From Panicum virgatum (Eukaryota; Streptophyta; Magnoliopsida; Poales; Poaceae): DNA of 64,000 bases. Shown one piece after another: positions 1-12,267 of this stretch. A program made the position numbers and the translations under genes. Where the stretch lies: NCBI RefSeq assembly GCF_016808335.1, contig NC_053140.1, positions 28,886,086 through 28,950,085 on the forward strand, written 5' to 3'. The notes below the pieces were generated by a model, which was not told the origin of the DNA, did not search any database, and saw only the letters and a program-made list of their open reading frames with translations. How positions within the stretch are numbered: the first letter of the stretch is position 1; the number at the start of each line of letters is the position of its first letter.

Positions 1-801
1 CCAAGGTTCACGGGGAGATCAATTCGGGAGACGACGCCAAGGAGCAGAGAAGATAGAGGGACACCTCTCGGAGAGCCGAGGGTCGTGCTAGTTGTCTAGG
101 GGATTCCCTAGCCGATGTGGGAACCTTGCAAGGAAGACCACGTCAGAGTTCTGGAGCTAGGATCATCAATATCAAGGTAGGGCCCTGGTTGTGATCTTGT
201 GATGTACAATCATTCATGGTGAAGTTATTTGTGATTCCGAATGTTTAGCAACCATGTTCTCTCTTTCGATTTCGTTCTTTTCTTTGGGTTTTCTTCATCC
301 TTGATCTATTATCGAGATAGATCGCTTAGCATGATCTTGTAGTCATGGTGGCTAGAGGTTCATGGTGGAACTACCAAAGGGGGTTCGACTTGCTTCAGGG
401 TATTTCGTTCAAAAGGGGGGCGTCGTAACAGGCCGTCTCCACAGAGTAGGCGGAGTATCGAGGTATCAGATTGGAGATTTTGGGTTTAAAGAGGCTTTTC
501 ATTGAGATTCACATCTACCTTACTTCACTTCATCTAGCTGGAACTACAACATATGCATGATCTAGGTGATCTAGATTGGTTATCTCTAACTTTCTCCCGC
601 TACCTTCGGTGTTTGTCGTTTTTAGTAGATTAGATTTGTTTTACACCACATCAACACAAAGGAATTTCTATGTTAGTAGATTGTTTTTTTGTCTCTTTGG
701 TTCCGTGGATTGATAAACCTTGGGGGAATACTCTGAGGGAAAAGCTACATGAAACCGTGCGCTTGCGGTATATAAATCGGGGGCACTAAGGATCGTCAAC
801 A
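1..801 (+). mobile_element. LTR fragment of a gypsy-like element running off the left edge
   Basis: The last 130 bases hold a run typical of U5 in grass gypsy LTRs: ccgtggattgataaacctt, then gggaatactctgaggg, then ccgtgcgcttgcgg. The stretch ends gtcaaca at 795-801, with the usual CA end. Coding sequence of the antisense ORF of the next element starts right after it. I read this as the end of an LTR or solo LTR inserted into that ORF. The other end and the target duplication lie outside the window, so family and full length are unknown. Confidence 0.45.
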
Positions 802-808
802 CGGTCTG

Positions 809-3800
809 ATGCTTCACTTGCGCCCAACCCGGAGGAACTTGTACATCCCCAACAGGATGACGACGAACAACGCCGGGTGGACCCGAGGGTGGTTTTACCT
901 GCGCAACTTCGGCAATCAGCTCCCGGCGTGCACCAACAAGGTGCTCCGGGAGAGGCCGGAGAAGTGGGACTGGGGTGTATCGCCCCCACTGCATCAGGCC
1001 AAGCTCGAGGTGCTCACTGACGCGTTGCGGCATCTGGCGAGGAGGGGGTTGATGGCGGCAGCCGTCATCGCGAACTTTCACCGGCAGAGGGAGATTCCTC
1101 TCACGGAGAGGAGCCTGCCGATTTTTGACCTCACCCCCAAGGCCTCGAGCGCGGGCTCGAGGACTTCGTACGTGCTGCTCCCCCGTGACGTCGCTGCCCG
1201 GAGGGTGAAGAACGCGGTGGCGGAGTTCCCTGACAACCCGAACGATCTCTGGGAGATCAAGATGCACCCGAGACGGGGTACCTTTCTGTGGTAAGTTCCA
1301 GTTTCAATTTGTTGCCGATTTGTGCTACTCCTCTCCCCACTCTCTGATTCTGGCTTGGTTGCGTTTCGCAGGGGGTGAGCCGCAGGGGCTACACCTCGAG
1401 GCCTCCGGTCCCGGAGGAACGCGAAGTCAACCGCCTGCACGCAAAGGCGGTGAAGAATCTGAAGGATGCGGCGGAGGCGGCCGCCGCCAGGAAGAGGAAG
1501 AGGAAGGAAAAGCACGATAAGGCATGCAAAATTGCACACGCGGAGGGAAAGCCGCGACCCGCCACGCCCGAGTCCACCGAGGAGAAGGAGGGCTCCTCGG
1601 AAGCCGAGATCAACTTCTCGAACGATGACGAGCTGGCGACTGGCGCGGGTTCCCCACCGTTCTATCGAGGGGCTGGCGACGAGGATGTGCCCGTGACGCT
1701 GGGTGAGGCGAGGCTCACAACGGGGTCATTGGTGGATCCGCCCCTCGTAGGGGCGGGGCGGAGGTCGCCCAAGCCAGCGGCGGGACGAAGGTCGCCCACG
1801 CCGGCAGCGGGTAGTAGATCGTCTACGCCCGTGACAGGACAGAGGCCGTCTCCACCAGCGACGGGTAGGAGGACACCCGCGCCCGCGGTGTCGACGGGTG
1901 GCGGCGGGTCCGCGGCGAGTGCGGAGACGCCCACACAGACAGCTTCGAGGCTCCAGGCCAATCTGAGGACGATGCCCTCGGGTCAGACGTCGAGAGGCGT
2001 CAGTGTGCCATGGGCCCGAAGTAGCGCCTCGGGCAAGCGCAGCAAGAGCGCCCGATTAGGGTAAGTGATTTTGATTTTATTCTTCGCATTCGTTTAATCG
2101 ACCCCCTAATCCTGCTGACTTCAGCGCTTCTCCTCTGATTACCAGCTCCGGGGCCGTCGCCAGGGATGCAGCCCAGCTTGTGTCGACCAAGGCCCTCAAG
2201 ACCGGGACGCGCGCCACGCCGCACACGGCACCGCAGCCCCTGCCCGTCGTGGACATTGTGGCGGAGGCCGCGAAGCTCCAAGAGGCGATGGTTCGAGGGG
2301 CCCTGAAGGCCCAATAGGCTCGAGCGCCAGAGAGCAGGGGCGACGCTGGCCAGGGCAGTGCTGTAACGACCGCTCAGGCTAACGCCGAGGGATAGGTCAA
2401 CCGGGGTGGCGCTAATGACGCCACCCGGCCGAAGGTCGAAGTCGAGGCCGGTCGGGGCGACGCGGATAGCGCCGCCCGGCCGGTCGCGGGAGAAGGAGCT
2501 GGTGTGGACACCCCAGAGTGCCCCGCCAGCCAAATAGAGGTGGAGACCCTCATCCTCGAGCCCCCGAGGGCTGGGGTCGAGGGTGTCGCGAAGGACTCGG
2601 CGCCAACGACGCTGGCAATGGAGGAAACCTGCGTCCCGAAGCCTGAAGTGGCCGGGGACAAGGGTGTCGTTGCAGCGGCGATGGCACAAATGGCGCCAGA
2701 GAATGTGGTGCTGGTGGTGCAGCTGCCGAAGAGCAGCGAGGAGTTCAGGGACTCGAGGGACATCGACCCTGCTGCTGCGGCCAGCGCCGCCGACCGGATT
2801 GCCGAGTTCACATCGGCCTCCGAGGAGGTACTCAACGCGGGGACGTCCGAGGGGCCCCTTCACGGGACGATCATCCAGTCCGGGGTTCCCTTGGAGTTTC
2901 TCCGCAACGAGCAGGTGGAGGAAGCCGTCTGGAAGGCGCAGTTCGAGGATGGCTCTCAGATTCTGGGCCACCTCGACCGCGCCTTGGAGCTCCATAGAAC
3001 GAGAGATTTCCAGATTATCCAGGTAGGTGGCTCCCTCCCCGGAATCGTTTGTATTTGGCCTTGATTTTGTGTGTTTTATTCATGCTCTTCTACTTGCAGC
3101 GGTTGATGGACATTTCGCGCAAAAAGAGCGACGAGCTGACCCGGCTGTACTCCCAAATGCGCTGGCTTGGGCAGCACAATGCCGACTTGGTGCTCCAGAA
3201 CATCGGTGCCAACACCAAGATGACAGATCTGGGGGGCGCGTCAGCGAGCGCTAGAGGAAGAGCTGGCGCGGACCGTCGGCGAGCACGATGTCCAGAGGGC
3301 TGCGGCAGAGCAGAAGGCTCAGGAGGCCGAGGTGCAGACTGCTGAGCTTCAGCGTGTTAGGACGGCGCTCGAGCAGAAGGAGGCTGAGCTCCAGGACAAG
3401 GAGGCCAAGCTCCAAGGCAAGGAGGCCGAGCTCCAGCGCGAGAAGGCGACCGTCGCCACGCTCTCCGGGACCCTCGAGGAAAAGGGCAAAGCCCTCGGGG
3501 AAAAGGAGGTGGCCATCCGGAACACGGAGGCCGCCCTCAAGGAGAAGGAGGACTCCTTGTCCTCACTCGAGGAGGCCACCCGAGTCCAGCAGGAGGAAGC
3601 GCAGAAGAATATCGCGAGTGAGTGCTCGAGATTTCGCTGTTGTTGGATTCTAATTTCTCGCAGCTTATCTTGGTTCCTTTGATCAAAGCTGAGGCAGAGA
3701 GTGGCGGACGAGACTGCGGCGAAGGAGGCGGTCAACACCGCGCTCATGGCGGCGCGGGCTGAATACACTAACCTAGAGCGGACCGCTGTGAGCGTGTGCC

Positions 3801-4129
3801 AGGAGATCGAGGGGGAGGGCGCTGTGTCTGGTAGCTCGGTAATCAGCCGCCTGTGAGCACTAGGTGGCCGGATCGCCGAGCACGCCAAGAGCACCTTCCG
3901 CCTTGGTGTCCTACGAGCCCTCGCCGTGGCCTCGATGCACTACATCCTGGACATCCAGAGAGTGTTGTCGGTGTACGTGGTCCCCAACGACGCCAGCCCG
4001 GACACTGCATCGGCCATCATGGACGATGCTGCCGCCGCCGTCCTGGCGGCAAAGCTGGAAGCCGACATCCCCCCCATAGCCGAATTCGATGCTGTAGAAG
4101 ACCCGCAAGGGGAGGATGATAACCTGTAG
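809..4129 (+). pseudogene. Antisense extra ORF of the Tat element (PF04195-like putative gypsy-type transposon protein), spliced, broken
   Basis: The N-terminal part (from 809) carries the motif block YIPNRMTTNNAGW, WFYLRNFGNQLP and KWDWGVSPP, typical of plant proteins filed under PF04195. Later exons are Ala/Pro/Ser-rich and then Glu/Lys-rich coiled coil (3330-3610), ending in a short acidic tail at 4129. Introns with consensus borders are visible: 1291-1371, 2061-2145 (or to 2124), 3023-3099 and one opening at 3618. It lies antisense to pol, downstream of integrase, as in other Tat elements. In-frame TAG codons near 2316 and 2394, and loss of the N-terminus at 802, show that it is broken. 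Function is unknown in the family. Exon borders are by eye. Confidence 0.7.
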
Positions 4130-4719
4130 GTAGTCTGGGCCTCAGAGCCCATGTAATAAGTTGGTACTTTATCGTAATAGTACTTGTGGATGTTAGAAAT
4201 TGGTAATTGTAAATCGATAGTGTGGCCCGTCGAAGCCTTATGCGTTCGAGCCCTCGTTTTCTTTACTCTATTTCGTGTTCTCGTATGCGACTTTGGTAAA
4301 CTTCTACGAGGAATTTTGCGTTCATGAGCGACTTAGGTGTGAGGTGGTGAGGGGGGTGCCGTATCCTGGAGGCGTAGGCGGCCCCATGGCTCGGCCGGCC
4401 CCGTACCGTAGTTGCTTATGCCTCGCATCCATTTTTTCCAAGTATACGAGAAACTTAGATACGGAAATTTTTTGGGGACGTTCGGGGGTTCCCCCCGTAG
4501 TAGCCCCCGAGGGAGGCTTGGCGTTGCCAAGGGTAAAGCCAGGCGTACCTCAGTGTTCGTGCGCCTCCGAGCCCCCGAGGGGGTGTAGCCCCCGAGGGTC
4601 CGGAAAGTTCCCAAAAAATAAACAAGTAAATCATACTCCTTTATTGTTTCGGGAAATCGTAAATGCGAGCACAAACGATGTACAAATAGCTTGGAACTCT
4701 AAGGATAGAAGCGACGTAG
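4130..4719. other. Spacer between antisense ORF and integrase
   Basis: Non-coding part of the Tat element. It holds the presumed 3' end of the antisense transcript and repeats of the phrase gcccccgaggg near 4504, 4567 and 4588. No gene is seen. Confidence 0.5.
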
Positions 4720-5364
4720 CTACTGTATGTTCCAAGCATTGGTGAGGACTTCGCCGTTTTCGTTCGCCAGCTTGTACGTGTCGGGCTTGAGCTCCTCGGC
4801 GATGATGTATGGGCCTTCCCACGGTGGTGAGAGCTTGTGGCGGCCACTGTTGTCCTGTCGAAGCCTCAGCACCAAGTCCCGTTTGTTGAGGTCTCGGCGC
4901 CGAACTCTCTGCACTTGATATCTTTGCAGGGACTGCTGATAATGCGCAGAGTGTAGGAGCGCCATGTCTCGAGCTTCGTCCACTTGATCCAGCGAGTCCT
5001 CGCGGGCTTGCTGGTTCTGCTGCTCTTGATAGGCCTTGAGCCTCGGTGACCCGTACTCCAGGTCCGTGGGGAGCATGGCCTTGGCGCCATAGACGAGGAA
5101 GAATGGAGTAAAGCCCGTGGCTCTGCTTGGGGTCGTCCTCAGGCTCCAAATAACCGAGGGTAGCTCTGTGAGCCACCTCCGGCCAAACATGTTCAGCTTG
5201 TTGAAGATCCTTGGCTTCAGCCCTTGGAGGATCATGCCATTGGCATGCTCCACTTGCCCATTCGTCTGTGGGTGCACCACAGCCGACCAGTCCACACGTA
5301 TGTGGTAGTTGTCGCAGAATGCCAAGAATTTCTTGCCTGTGAACTGGGTGCCGTTGTCGATGAT
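4720..5364 (-). pseudogene. Integrase, catalytic-core end and C-terminal part (Tat element)
   Basis: The reading frame 5325-4720 encodes the second half of a Ty3-gypsy integrase. It starts just before the core motif [13 protein letters not shown], whose last Glu matches the third acidic residue of the DDE triad, and goes on to the [16 protein letters not shown] block and a C-terminal PPWEGPYII region that contacts DNA in this family. The N-terminal half lies at 9601-10218, on the far side of a solo LTR; the two halves meet exactly at the ATGAT target duplication. The frame is open on this side, but the protein cannot be made whole because of the insertion. Confidence 0.88.
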
Positions 5365-8300
5365 TGTAACACTCTAATTTAAATTTCCACTTTTAAATAA
5401 TGAATTTAATTGGCTTTATTTAATTTTCTAGAATTTATATAAAGTAATTAAAATTTATTTTAGGGCTAACATGTTTGTGCATTCATGCTGGTGCATAATT
5501 TTATTTGATTGAGTGTGGGTTGAATTCAAATTCAAATTCAAATTTGAATTCAAATAGATTTAGTTTGGTTTGAATTAGAAATAGAAAAGGAAAGGAAATA
5601 GAAGAAGAGCAGAACCAAACCCAGCTCATCAGCTAACCCAACCCGGCGGCCTCCTTCTGCACGCAGCCCGCTTCTCCGTTTAAGCCCAGCTGTCAGCGTC
5701 TTTCCTCCACAGACAGCGCCGCTCCGCGCCCTCCTTTTCCTTTCCGACGCTGACGAACCGGCCCCACGCGCCCAGCCTTGCTTTGCGCGCTCACGCCCCC
5801 GTGCTCGCACGCACCCCTTACTCTACCCAGCGCCGCCGCCAGGAGGCCATCGCCCCTGCGTGCCCCTTCTCGCCTCCTCATTCCCCGGTGCGCTCCCACC
5901 GCCCATGGTCCATCCTCGAACAGATCGATGCCGCAGAAGCCGAGCAGAAAAGCTATCATCATCAACTGCTTCAGAAATCCCCGACGACCCCCCTGCGTGG
6001 CATGCCTTGCCTCTCCGTGCGGCCGTGGCGCCGTGCCCCTGCAGGCATGGCCCTCGCGAGGCCAACGAAGTACCTCGCCGCCACCGCAGTACGTTTTCCT
6101 TCTCCATGCTGCCCTACGTACCTGACTAACATTGATCCTCCTTACTAACATTGATCCTCCGTAGCCTCACGGGCACATAGGAAGGCTCATCCTTTTGTTG
6201 CCGTCATTGGTTCAACCTGCTAGTACTGCATCAATTAATTTATCACGTCATGCTAGGATGTGTTGGAGCCCAGAACAGCTGCTGCACCCCTCGCTTCACT
6301 CTCTCGCTCATACTCGCCAGCGACCCGAGGAGGAAGATGAACAGCATGATATCGGCGACGAACGCCCCGGGCGACGAACGCCCTGTATGTTGGCCTTTTC
6401 ATTCAACACAAATCGGCACCTTACAATGGAGGACGTACATGGCTATTTATCATCCGTGCACACACCTTGGAGCCACGGCCTCCATGCATGCGCTCATCAC
6501 GATCCATGCACCACGGCCACCACGACTCCGCGCGTCGCGCGCTTGACCCGGCCGCATCCTACACGAACGGCTCCACGTTCCCAGCCTCCATCATCTCCTA
6601 TCTTCACGCCTAAGCCCCTAGACTCGATCAACATGATTCACTAATCACCTACGACCTGGTCAGCCTCACCGGCTCCTTGCATGGCGATCACACACGATCA
6701 CACAACATGCAAACATGCAGCACAACTCACACACGATCACGCAACATGCAAACATGCAGCGCAACTCACACAGCCATGTCTAGCTCACTGCTAATAGGAT
6801 GCAGCACCATCCCTCCCCAATCCTGCTCGTGTGATGCACCATGGGCCGTGCGCCCAGGTCTCCACGCTGGGCCCCAACCCATCTCCCAGCCAACTCATAT
6901 CTTTTCTCCTGGGCCAAGCCCAACCCGGCAGCAGCAACACCTCGACGTACTCATCGATCCGAAGTACGGACGCCCTCGCTGTTGCAACAGACTCCGAAAT
7001 TGACGGCCATGTTCCGCTCGACCGTGTGCGCTGATGACGGGAGCAGCTGCGATATTCCCGTGCCCCTCTCGCTCTATAAACCGAGGCACCGCCAGTCGCC
7101 CTTCCCATCTACTCGAACTTCCTCCCATCGCCGAGTCATCGCAGCCCTTCCTCTCAGTTCCAGTAAGTTGCCGTCGCCGCCACCACTTCCTGTCCATCGG
7201 CGTGACGCCGCTACGGCAGCGTCTCATCCATATCGCACCCTCTTTCTCGTCACAGGACCGACAGAAGGAACCGCCGCCGCTCGTCGTCGCTCGCTGTCGC
7301 CGTTCCAGGAAGTCCCGGTTCGAGCTCTCCACGTCCCGAGATCAGTCCGCGCCGTCGCAGCCCTCCCCAGTGCCCTAGGTGAGTTCCCCGTGCCGAGAGC
7401 TTTCTGTTTTGCCGCTTCCGGGCGTTTTCCGTGGAGCGTAGATCGATCTAGGGTTGTAGCATAGAGCCATGTGCACACGTTCATGGAGGTCTGTCCCTGC
7501 GCTTCAGAACGTGAAGCGTTCTGTTGGCCAGAGGAAGAAGAAGGTCCATCAGCCGTCCGATCTAAAACCCACGGTGTAGATTAGATCAGGAGATACCCCT
7601 TCGTGTGGACCTGGTTCACCGTAGACCGCAGTTCAATTTTCTCTGGTCCATGGAACCCGTAGACCGAGTTCACAGCACAGTGCACAACATATCCCCCACG
7701 TGAAGGCTGCTGTACACATGCCACTTTTGCGTTTCAGCCCTTGTCCTTAGTCGTTATTGCAGCACAACTTTTCTGTGTCTTGCTAATCTTGTCTTCTAGC
7801 CCCTGAATATTTTGTTAATCACTGTTTTGACCCTAAACCTTGTATGTAAGACACCCCAGAACATGTTCTGATGCAAGTTTTCGGGTTACTATTCACGCTA
7901 CAGTACGCCCATTACAGTTTAATCCCTGTGATTTGTGCAGTATTTCAGATAAACCCTTGTATCTTATAACGCTTATATCTTTTTATTTATAGCTCTGTTT
8001 TTATTGGTTCTTGCGCTCACGCGATCGTTGTAATGCGTAGAATAGTTATAGCTTAGTTTTGTTTGCTGTTCTTATGTACTGTTGTATTGTTTCTTAGTGT
8101 TTTCTCTTGTTTGCATGTATGTATATGATTGTGGACTTGTTTTGGCGTTGCGATCGTGAGTAGACGTTGAGCTACCGGAGAAGCATCAGTACCAGTGCCA
8201 AGAGCCATCTTCAGAGCAGTTTGAGCAGCAGGAGAACTTTTGAGGAAGGCAAGTATAACATGAACACCACCTATCACTTTAAATACAATTTCATACTGCA

Positions 8301-9600
8301 TTTTAACACCGTATGCCTATAAGGACTTTCCTAGCCACTTTATATCCTTTATATATACCCTTGGGTTGCATTTGGTTAGTTGTGCTAGGTGCCGCGCTAT
8401 AACACACTCTGGTCCTTTTTAATTAATTTGATTAATGGTTTACTTGAACTTAATTCTGAGAGTGGCCCTCTGTGCTTCGTGCTTGAGTGGCTCACGTCTC
8501 GTTAAAATATGGTTTTTGTAGAAACATGGTTTAGGGGGCCAGCACGGTGCTTAGTGCTTGGTTGGCCACTCTCCATAAGGACCGGTTCATAGAGCGACAA
8601 CCTGGGACAACAGCGCTACCACAAGGCTAGAATGGGATAGACTTGGTGTAATAATTAGGTCTTTTTGGTTTGGAGTAACTTACCTGCGGGGCAGGGGCGG
8701 TAAGCTTCTATGTCCCTCGTACTGAGTGGCCTCGTCTGTGCTTCGTGTCTTGACGCCCACTAGACCTGCTCCATAGTCGCTGATCCACCCTCGCGGTTAC
8801 TCCCTACCAACGAGATTCTTTGTAAAGGCCTCGTAGTGAGTCGCTAGTCATCTCACCTAAGGAAGTGTGATGAACAACTGGCATAGCTCACGACTTGTGG
8901 GTAAAGATGTGCAACCTCTGTAGAGTGTAAAACTGGTATACTAGCTGTGCTCACGGTTATGAGCGGCCCAGATCCTCCTTTTGATTAGTGGGGTTGTCTC
9001 CTTCCGGCGAGGGAGGTGCCTCTCGGGGTTACCTTGGTGGCTTGGTTTTGGTTTGGATCTCAGTAGTATCATGTTAATTTGATTAATTACTATGTAACTG
9101 GGTTAAAGGTAATTCACCAACTTGTAGTAAATAGTTTTAATAAAATTTTGCCAAGATTAAAAGCTAATGCAGTTGAGTCAGCCATCCTTAGAGCCTCATA
9201 GTTTGTGTTATACTTGTTGAGTACAAGTTGTGTACTCACCCTTGCCTCTTCTCTATTTTTTCCTCTTGGATACGCTACTACTGCTCAGTTCCTGCCGACG
9301 CGAGGGAGTTCGCTCAGCGCTACCAGGACTACGAGGACTTCTAGGCGTTCGTCTCCCAGTCGACGTCCCTGTGGCGCCCTGCTCAGCTTCGGAGAGTTTT
9401 TACCGTATTTGTACTTCGCTTCCGCTGTATCAGACATTTTTGTCATTAATGTAATAAATAACATTCGTATTCGCTTTATTATGTCTTTTTACGTGATATG
9501 TGCTATGATATACTATTCATTCTGTTGTATATACGTGTGACTTGATCCTGGCGCGTATATGATTGCTCGGTTTATGTCCTTTTATAAACCGGGTGTTACA
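5365..9600 (+). mobile_element. 4.2-kb solo LTR inside integrase, TSD ATGAT
   Basis: The insert begins TGTAACAC and ends GTGTTACA, perfect short inverted ends with TG..CA, and is flanked by ATGAT at 5360-5364 and 9601-9605. It splits one integrase frame cleanly. I see no gag, pol or second LTR copy inside, so I call it a solo LTR left by LTR-LTR recombination. Such long LTRs starting TGTAACAC are common in grass chromovirus-type gypsy elements, though I cannot name the family. The plus orientation is inferred from a TATA box at 7074, a GC-rich leader with a donor-like GTGAGT at 7379, and an AT-rich end with polyadenylation-like aataaa signals. Internal reading frames at 5.6-7.5 kb are GC-rich shadows without recognisable domains. 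Confidence 0.8.
7073..7080 (+). promoter_or_regulatory. TATA box of the solo LTR
   Basis: TCTATAAA stands about 25-30 bases before a GC-rich leader (cgaggcaccgccagtcgcc). This leader meets a donor-like GTGAGT at 7379, as in LTR U3/R junctions with a leader intron. The promoter is inferred from motif and position only. Confidence 0.45.
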
Positions 9601-10218
9601 ATGATGATCGAGTTCGGGACCTCGAACCTGAAGACAATGTCAGTAAAGAACAAACAGCTTGCTCGGATCTAATCTTGCCGATGGGTCGAGCCTCGATCCA
9701 CTTGGAGAATTTGTCGATTGCTACCAACAAGTGGGTATAGCCCCCGGGCGCCTTCTGCAACGGGCCAACGAGGTCCAATCGCCACATGGCGAATGACCAC
9801 GTGATGGGGATGGTCTGCAGAGCGTGGGCTGGGAGGTGCGTCTTTCGAGCGTAAAACTGGCAACTCTCGCAGGTCCGCACGACGTCGGTGGCGTCGGCGA
9901 CCGCGGTGGGCCAGTAAAAGCCTTGTCGAAATGTGTTACCCACGAGGGTACGTGGCGCGGCGTGGCGACCGCGATGGGCTAGTAAAAGCCTTGTCGAAAT
10001 GCGTTACCCACGAGGGTACGTGGCGCGGTGTGGTGACTGCAGATGCCAGCGTGGATGTCACAGATCAGCTCCTTGCCCTCAGGGATAGGGATGCAGCACA
10101 TCAAAACAACCGAGGGACTGCGTTTGTACAGCTCATCGTCAATTATGGCGAAGGACTTGGCCCGCCTAGCGAGGCACCATGCCTGAGCACGGTCCAAGGG
10201 CAGAATCCTTCGGATCAT
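9601..10218 (-). pseudogene. Integrase, zinc-binding and catalytic-core start (Tat element)
   Basis: This is the N-terminal half of the integrase split by the solo LTR. On the minus strand it shows the HHCC zinc domain: His residues in DIHAGICSHHTAPRTLVG, then CESCQFYARKTHLPA with both Cys. The core follows with WRLDLVGP (first catalytic Asp) and the FSKWIEARP block. A 68-bp tandem duplication between the two parts of the zinc domain shifts the frame, so the zinc domain and the core are now in different frames (10218-9979 and 9943-9596). The duplication alone would inactivate the enzyme even without the LTR insertion. Confidence 0.85.
9891..10027. repeat. 68-bp tandem duplication in integrase zinc domain
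   Basis: Two adjacent copies of a unit containing agtaaaagccttgtcgaaatg start at 9913 and 9981, a period of 68. The copies differ at a handful of bases and one indel. 68 is not a multiple of three, which explains the frame change seen in the protein. Confidence 0.88.
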
Positions 10219-12264
10219 CTAGTCATGGTACTGGGTGCGCCAATCTTGCGGAGACGGGGCCTCGTCGATCTTCATTGCTTCGGCCTCATCCATGGAGGAG
10301 GTCTCGAAGTCAGTGTCCATGGGCTCGGCCTCGTCCGCCGAGGGGTTCCCACCGAGGGGCTCGGCTTTTGAGGGGCCCGGTTCTGCCGGATCCTTGAATT
10401 CAACGGAGGGCTTGGCGATGTCACGAGCAAAGATGTTCGGGGGGACGGTGGTCTGCCCTGACGCGATCTTGGCTAGTTCATTGGCATCCTCGTTGTTCTT
10501 GCGCGGGACATGGTTGAGTTCTAGGCCGTCGAACTTGTCTTTGAGGCGGCGTACTGCATTGCAGTATGCCTCCATCTTCGGGTCGTGATAGTTAGACTCC
10601 TTCATTACTTGGTCGATGACGAGCTGAGAGTCACCGCGTATGTCGAGGCGCTTGACACCAAGCTCGATGACGATGTGGAGGCCACTGAGGAGGGCCTCGT
10701 ACTCCGCCATGTTGTTAGACGCAGGGAAATATGGGCGTATTATGTAGCACATGTGCTTTCCGAGGGGTGAGATGAAAAGGAGGCCAGCGCTGGCGCCGGT
10801 TTTCATCACCGACCCGTCGAAGTACATGGTCCAGCATTCAGCTTGGATTTGTGGTGGGGGTAGCTGAGTGTCCGTCCACTCAGCGATGAAGTCGGCCAAG
10901 ACTTGGGACTTGATCGCCTTGCGAGGGGCGTAGGTGAGAGTTTCTCCCATCAGCTCTACGGACCACTTGGCAATTATACCCTCGGCTTTCCTGTTGCAGA
11001 CTATCTCTCCCAGAGGGAAAGACGAGACCACGGTGATGTGATGGGCCTCGAAGTAGTGGCACAGCTTATGCCGAGCCAAAACCACTGCGTATAGCAGCTT
11101 CTGGATCTACGGATAGCATGTCTTGGTTTCGGACAACACTTTGCTGATGTAGTACACCGGCTGTTGGATAGGCAGAGCATGGCCCTCCTCTTGTCTTTCG
11201 ACAACGATCACCGCGCTGACCACTTGGGTCGTCACAGCTACGTACAGATAGAGGGGCTCGCCGTCTATGGGTGGTGTGAGAATAGGGGCGTGAGTGAGTG
11301 ATGCCTTTAGCCTGTCGAGGGCTTCTTGAGCCTCGGGGGTCCACATGAAGCGCTCAGTTTTCCTTAGGAGTCGATACATGAGCAAGCCTTTCTCGCCGAG
11401 ACGCGAGATGAATCGGCTGAGGGACGCTAGGCATCCCATGACCCTCTGTACCCCCTTTAGGTCTTGGATCGGTCCCATCCAAGTGATGGTCGAGATATTC
11501 TCAGGGTTGGGTTTGATGCCCCGCTGGGAGACAATGAAGCCCAAGAGCATGCGTCGAGGGACTCCAAACACGCACTTCTCGGGGTTGAGTTTTACCCCTT
11601 TGGCCCTTAGGCAATCGAATGTGATCCTGAGATCGGCTACCAGGTCGTCCGCCTTTCTAGATTTTACAACGATGTCGTCGACATATGCCTCTACGTTCCG
11701 CCCGAGATGGTCCCCGAAAACGTGAAGCATACACCGCTGATATATAGCTCCGATGTTTCAGAGGCCAAAAGGCATCGTAACGTAGCAGTACATGCCAAAA
11801 GGTGTGATAAAAGAGGTCGTGAGCTGGTTGGACTCTTTCATCTTGATTTGGTGGTAACCGGAATAAGCATCAAGAAAGGATAAAAGTTCACACCCCACAG
11901 TTGAATCTACGATTTGATCAATACGCGGCAAAGGAAAGAGAACCTTCGGACATGCTTTATTTAAACTAGTGTAGTCTACACACATCCTCCAACTTCAATT
12001 CTTTTTCTTCACTAATACAGGATTAGCTAGCCACTCAGGATGGAATACCTCCTTGATGAATCCGGCCACTAGAAGTTTATGCAGCTCCTCGCCGATCGCC
12101 CGGCGCTTGAGCTCGTCGAAGCGTCGCAGGCGCTGCATCACCGGCTTGGAGTTGGGTCGGATATCAAGGGAGTGCTCGACGACCTCCCTCGGTATGACAG
12201 GCATGTCCGAATGGCTCCACGCAAAGATGTCTGCGTTGGCGTGGAGAAAGTCGATGAGCACCAC
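10219..12264 (-). pseudogene. Reverse transcriptase plus plant-type RNase H (Tat element pol)
   Basis: One frame is open from 12264 to 10219 apart from three single nonsense codons near 11992, 11755 and 11104. The order is: RT fingers (LANPVLVKKKN), WRMCVDYTSLNKACPK, LSFLDAYSGYHQIKM, FGMYCYVTMPFGL, then the catalytic YVDDIV near 11680, thumb and connection. A plant-type second RNase H follows, with catalytic positions in MYFDGS, NNMAEYEALLSGL, DSQLVIDQV and NNEDANELAKIAS. This extra RNase H is what places the element in the Tat lineage. At least one stop (in CYP*IQKLL, 11104) fits CAG to TAG, as expected from deamination of methylated C in a silenced element. Confidence 0.9.
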
Positions 12265-12267
12265 TTC

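Noticed and set aside
5550..7484. Protein-coding genes in the GC-rich part of the solo LTR
   Set aside because: Frames are open on both strands at once and overlap without any domain; they follow from composition.
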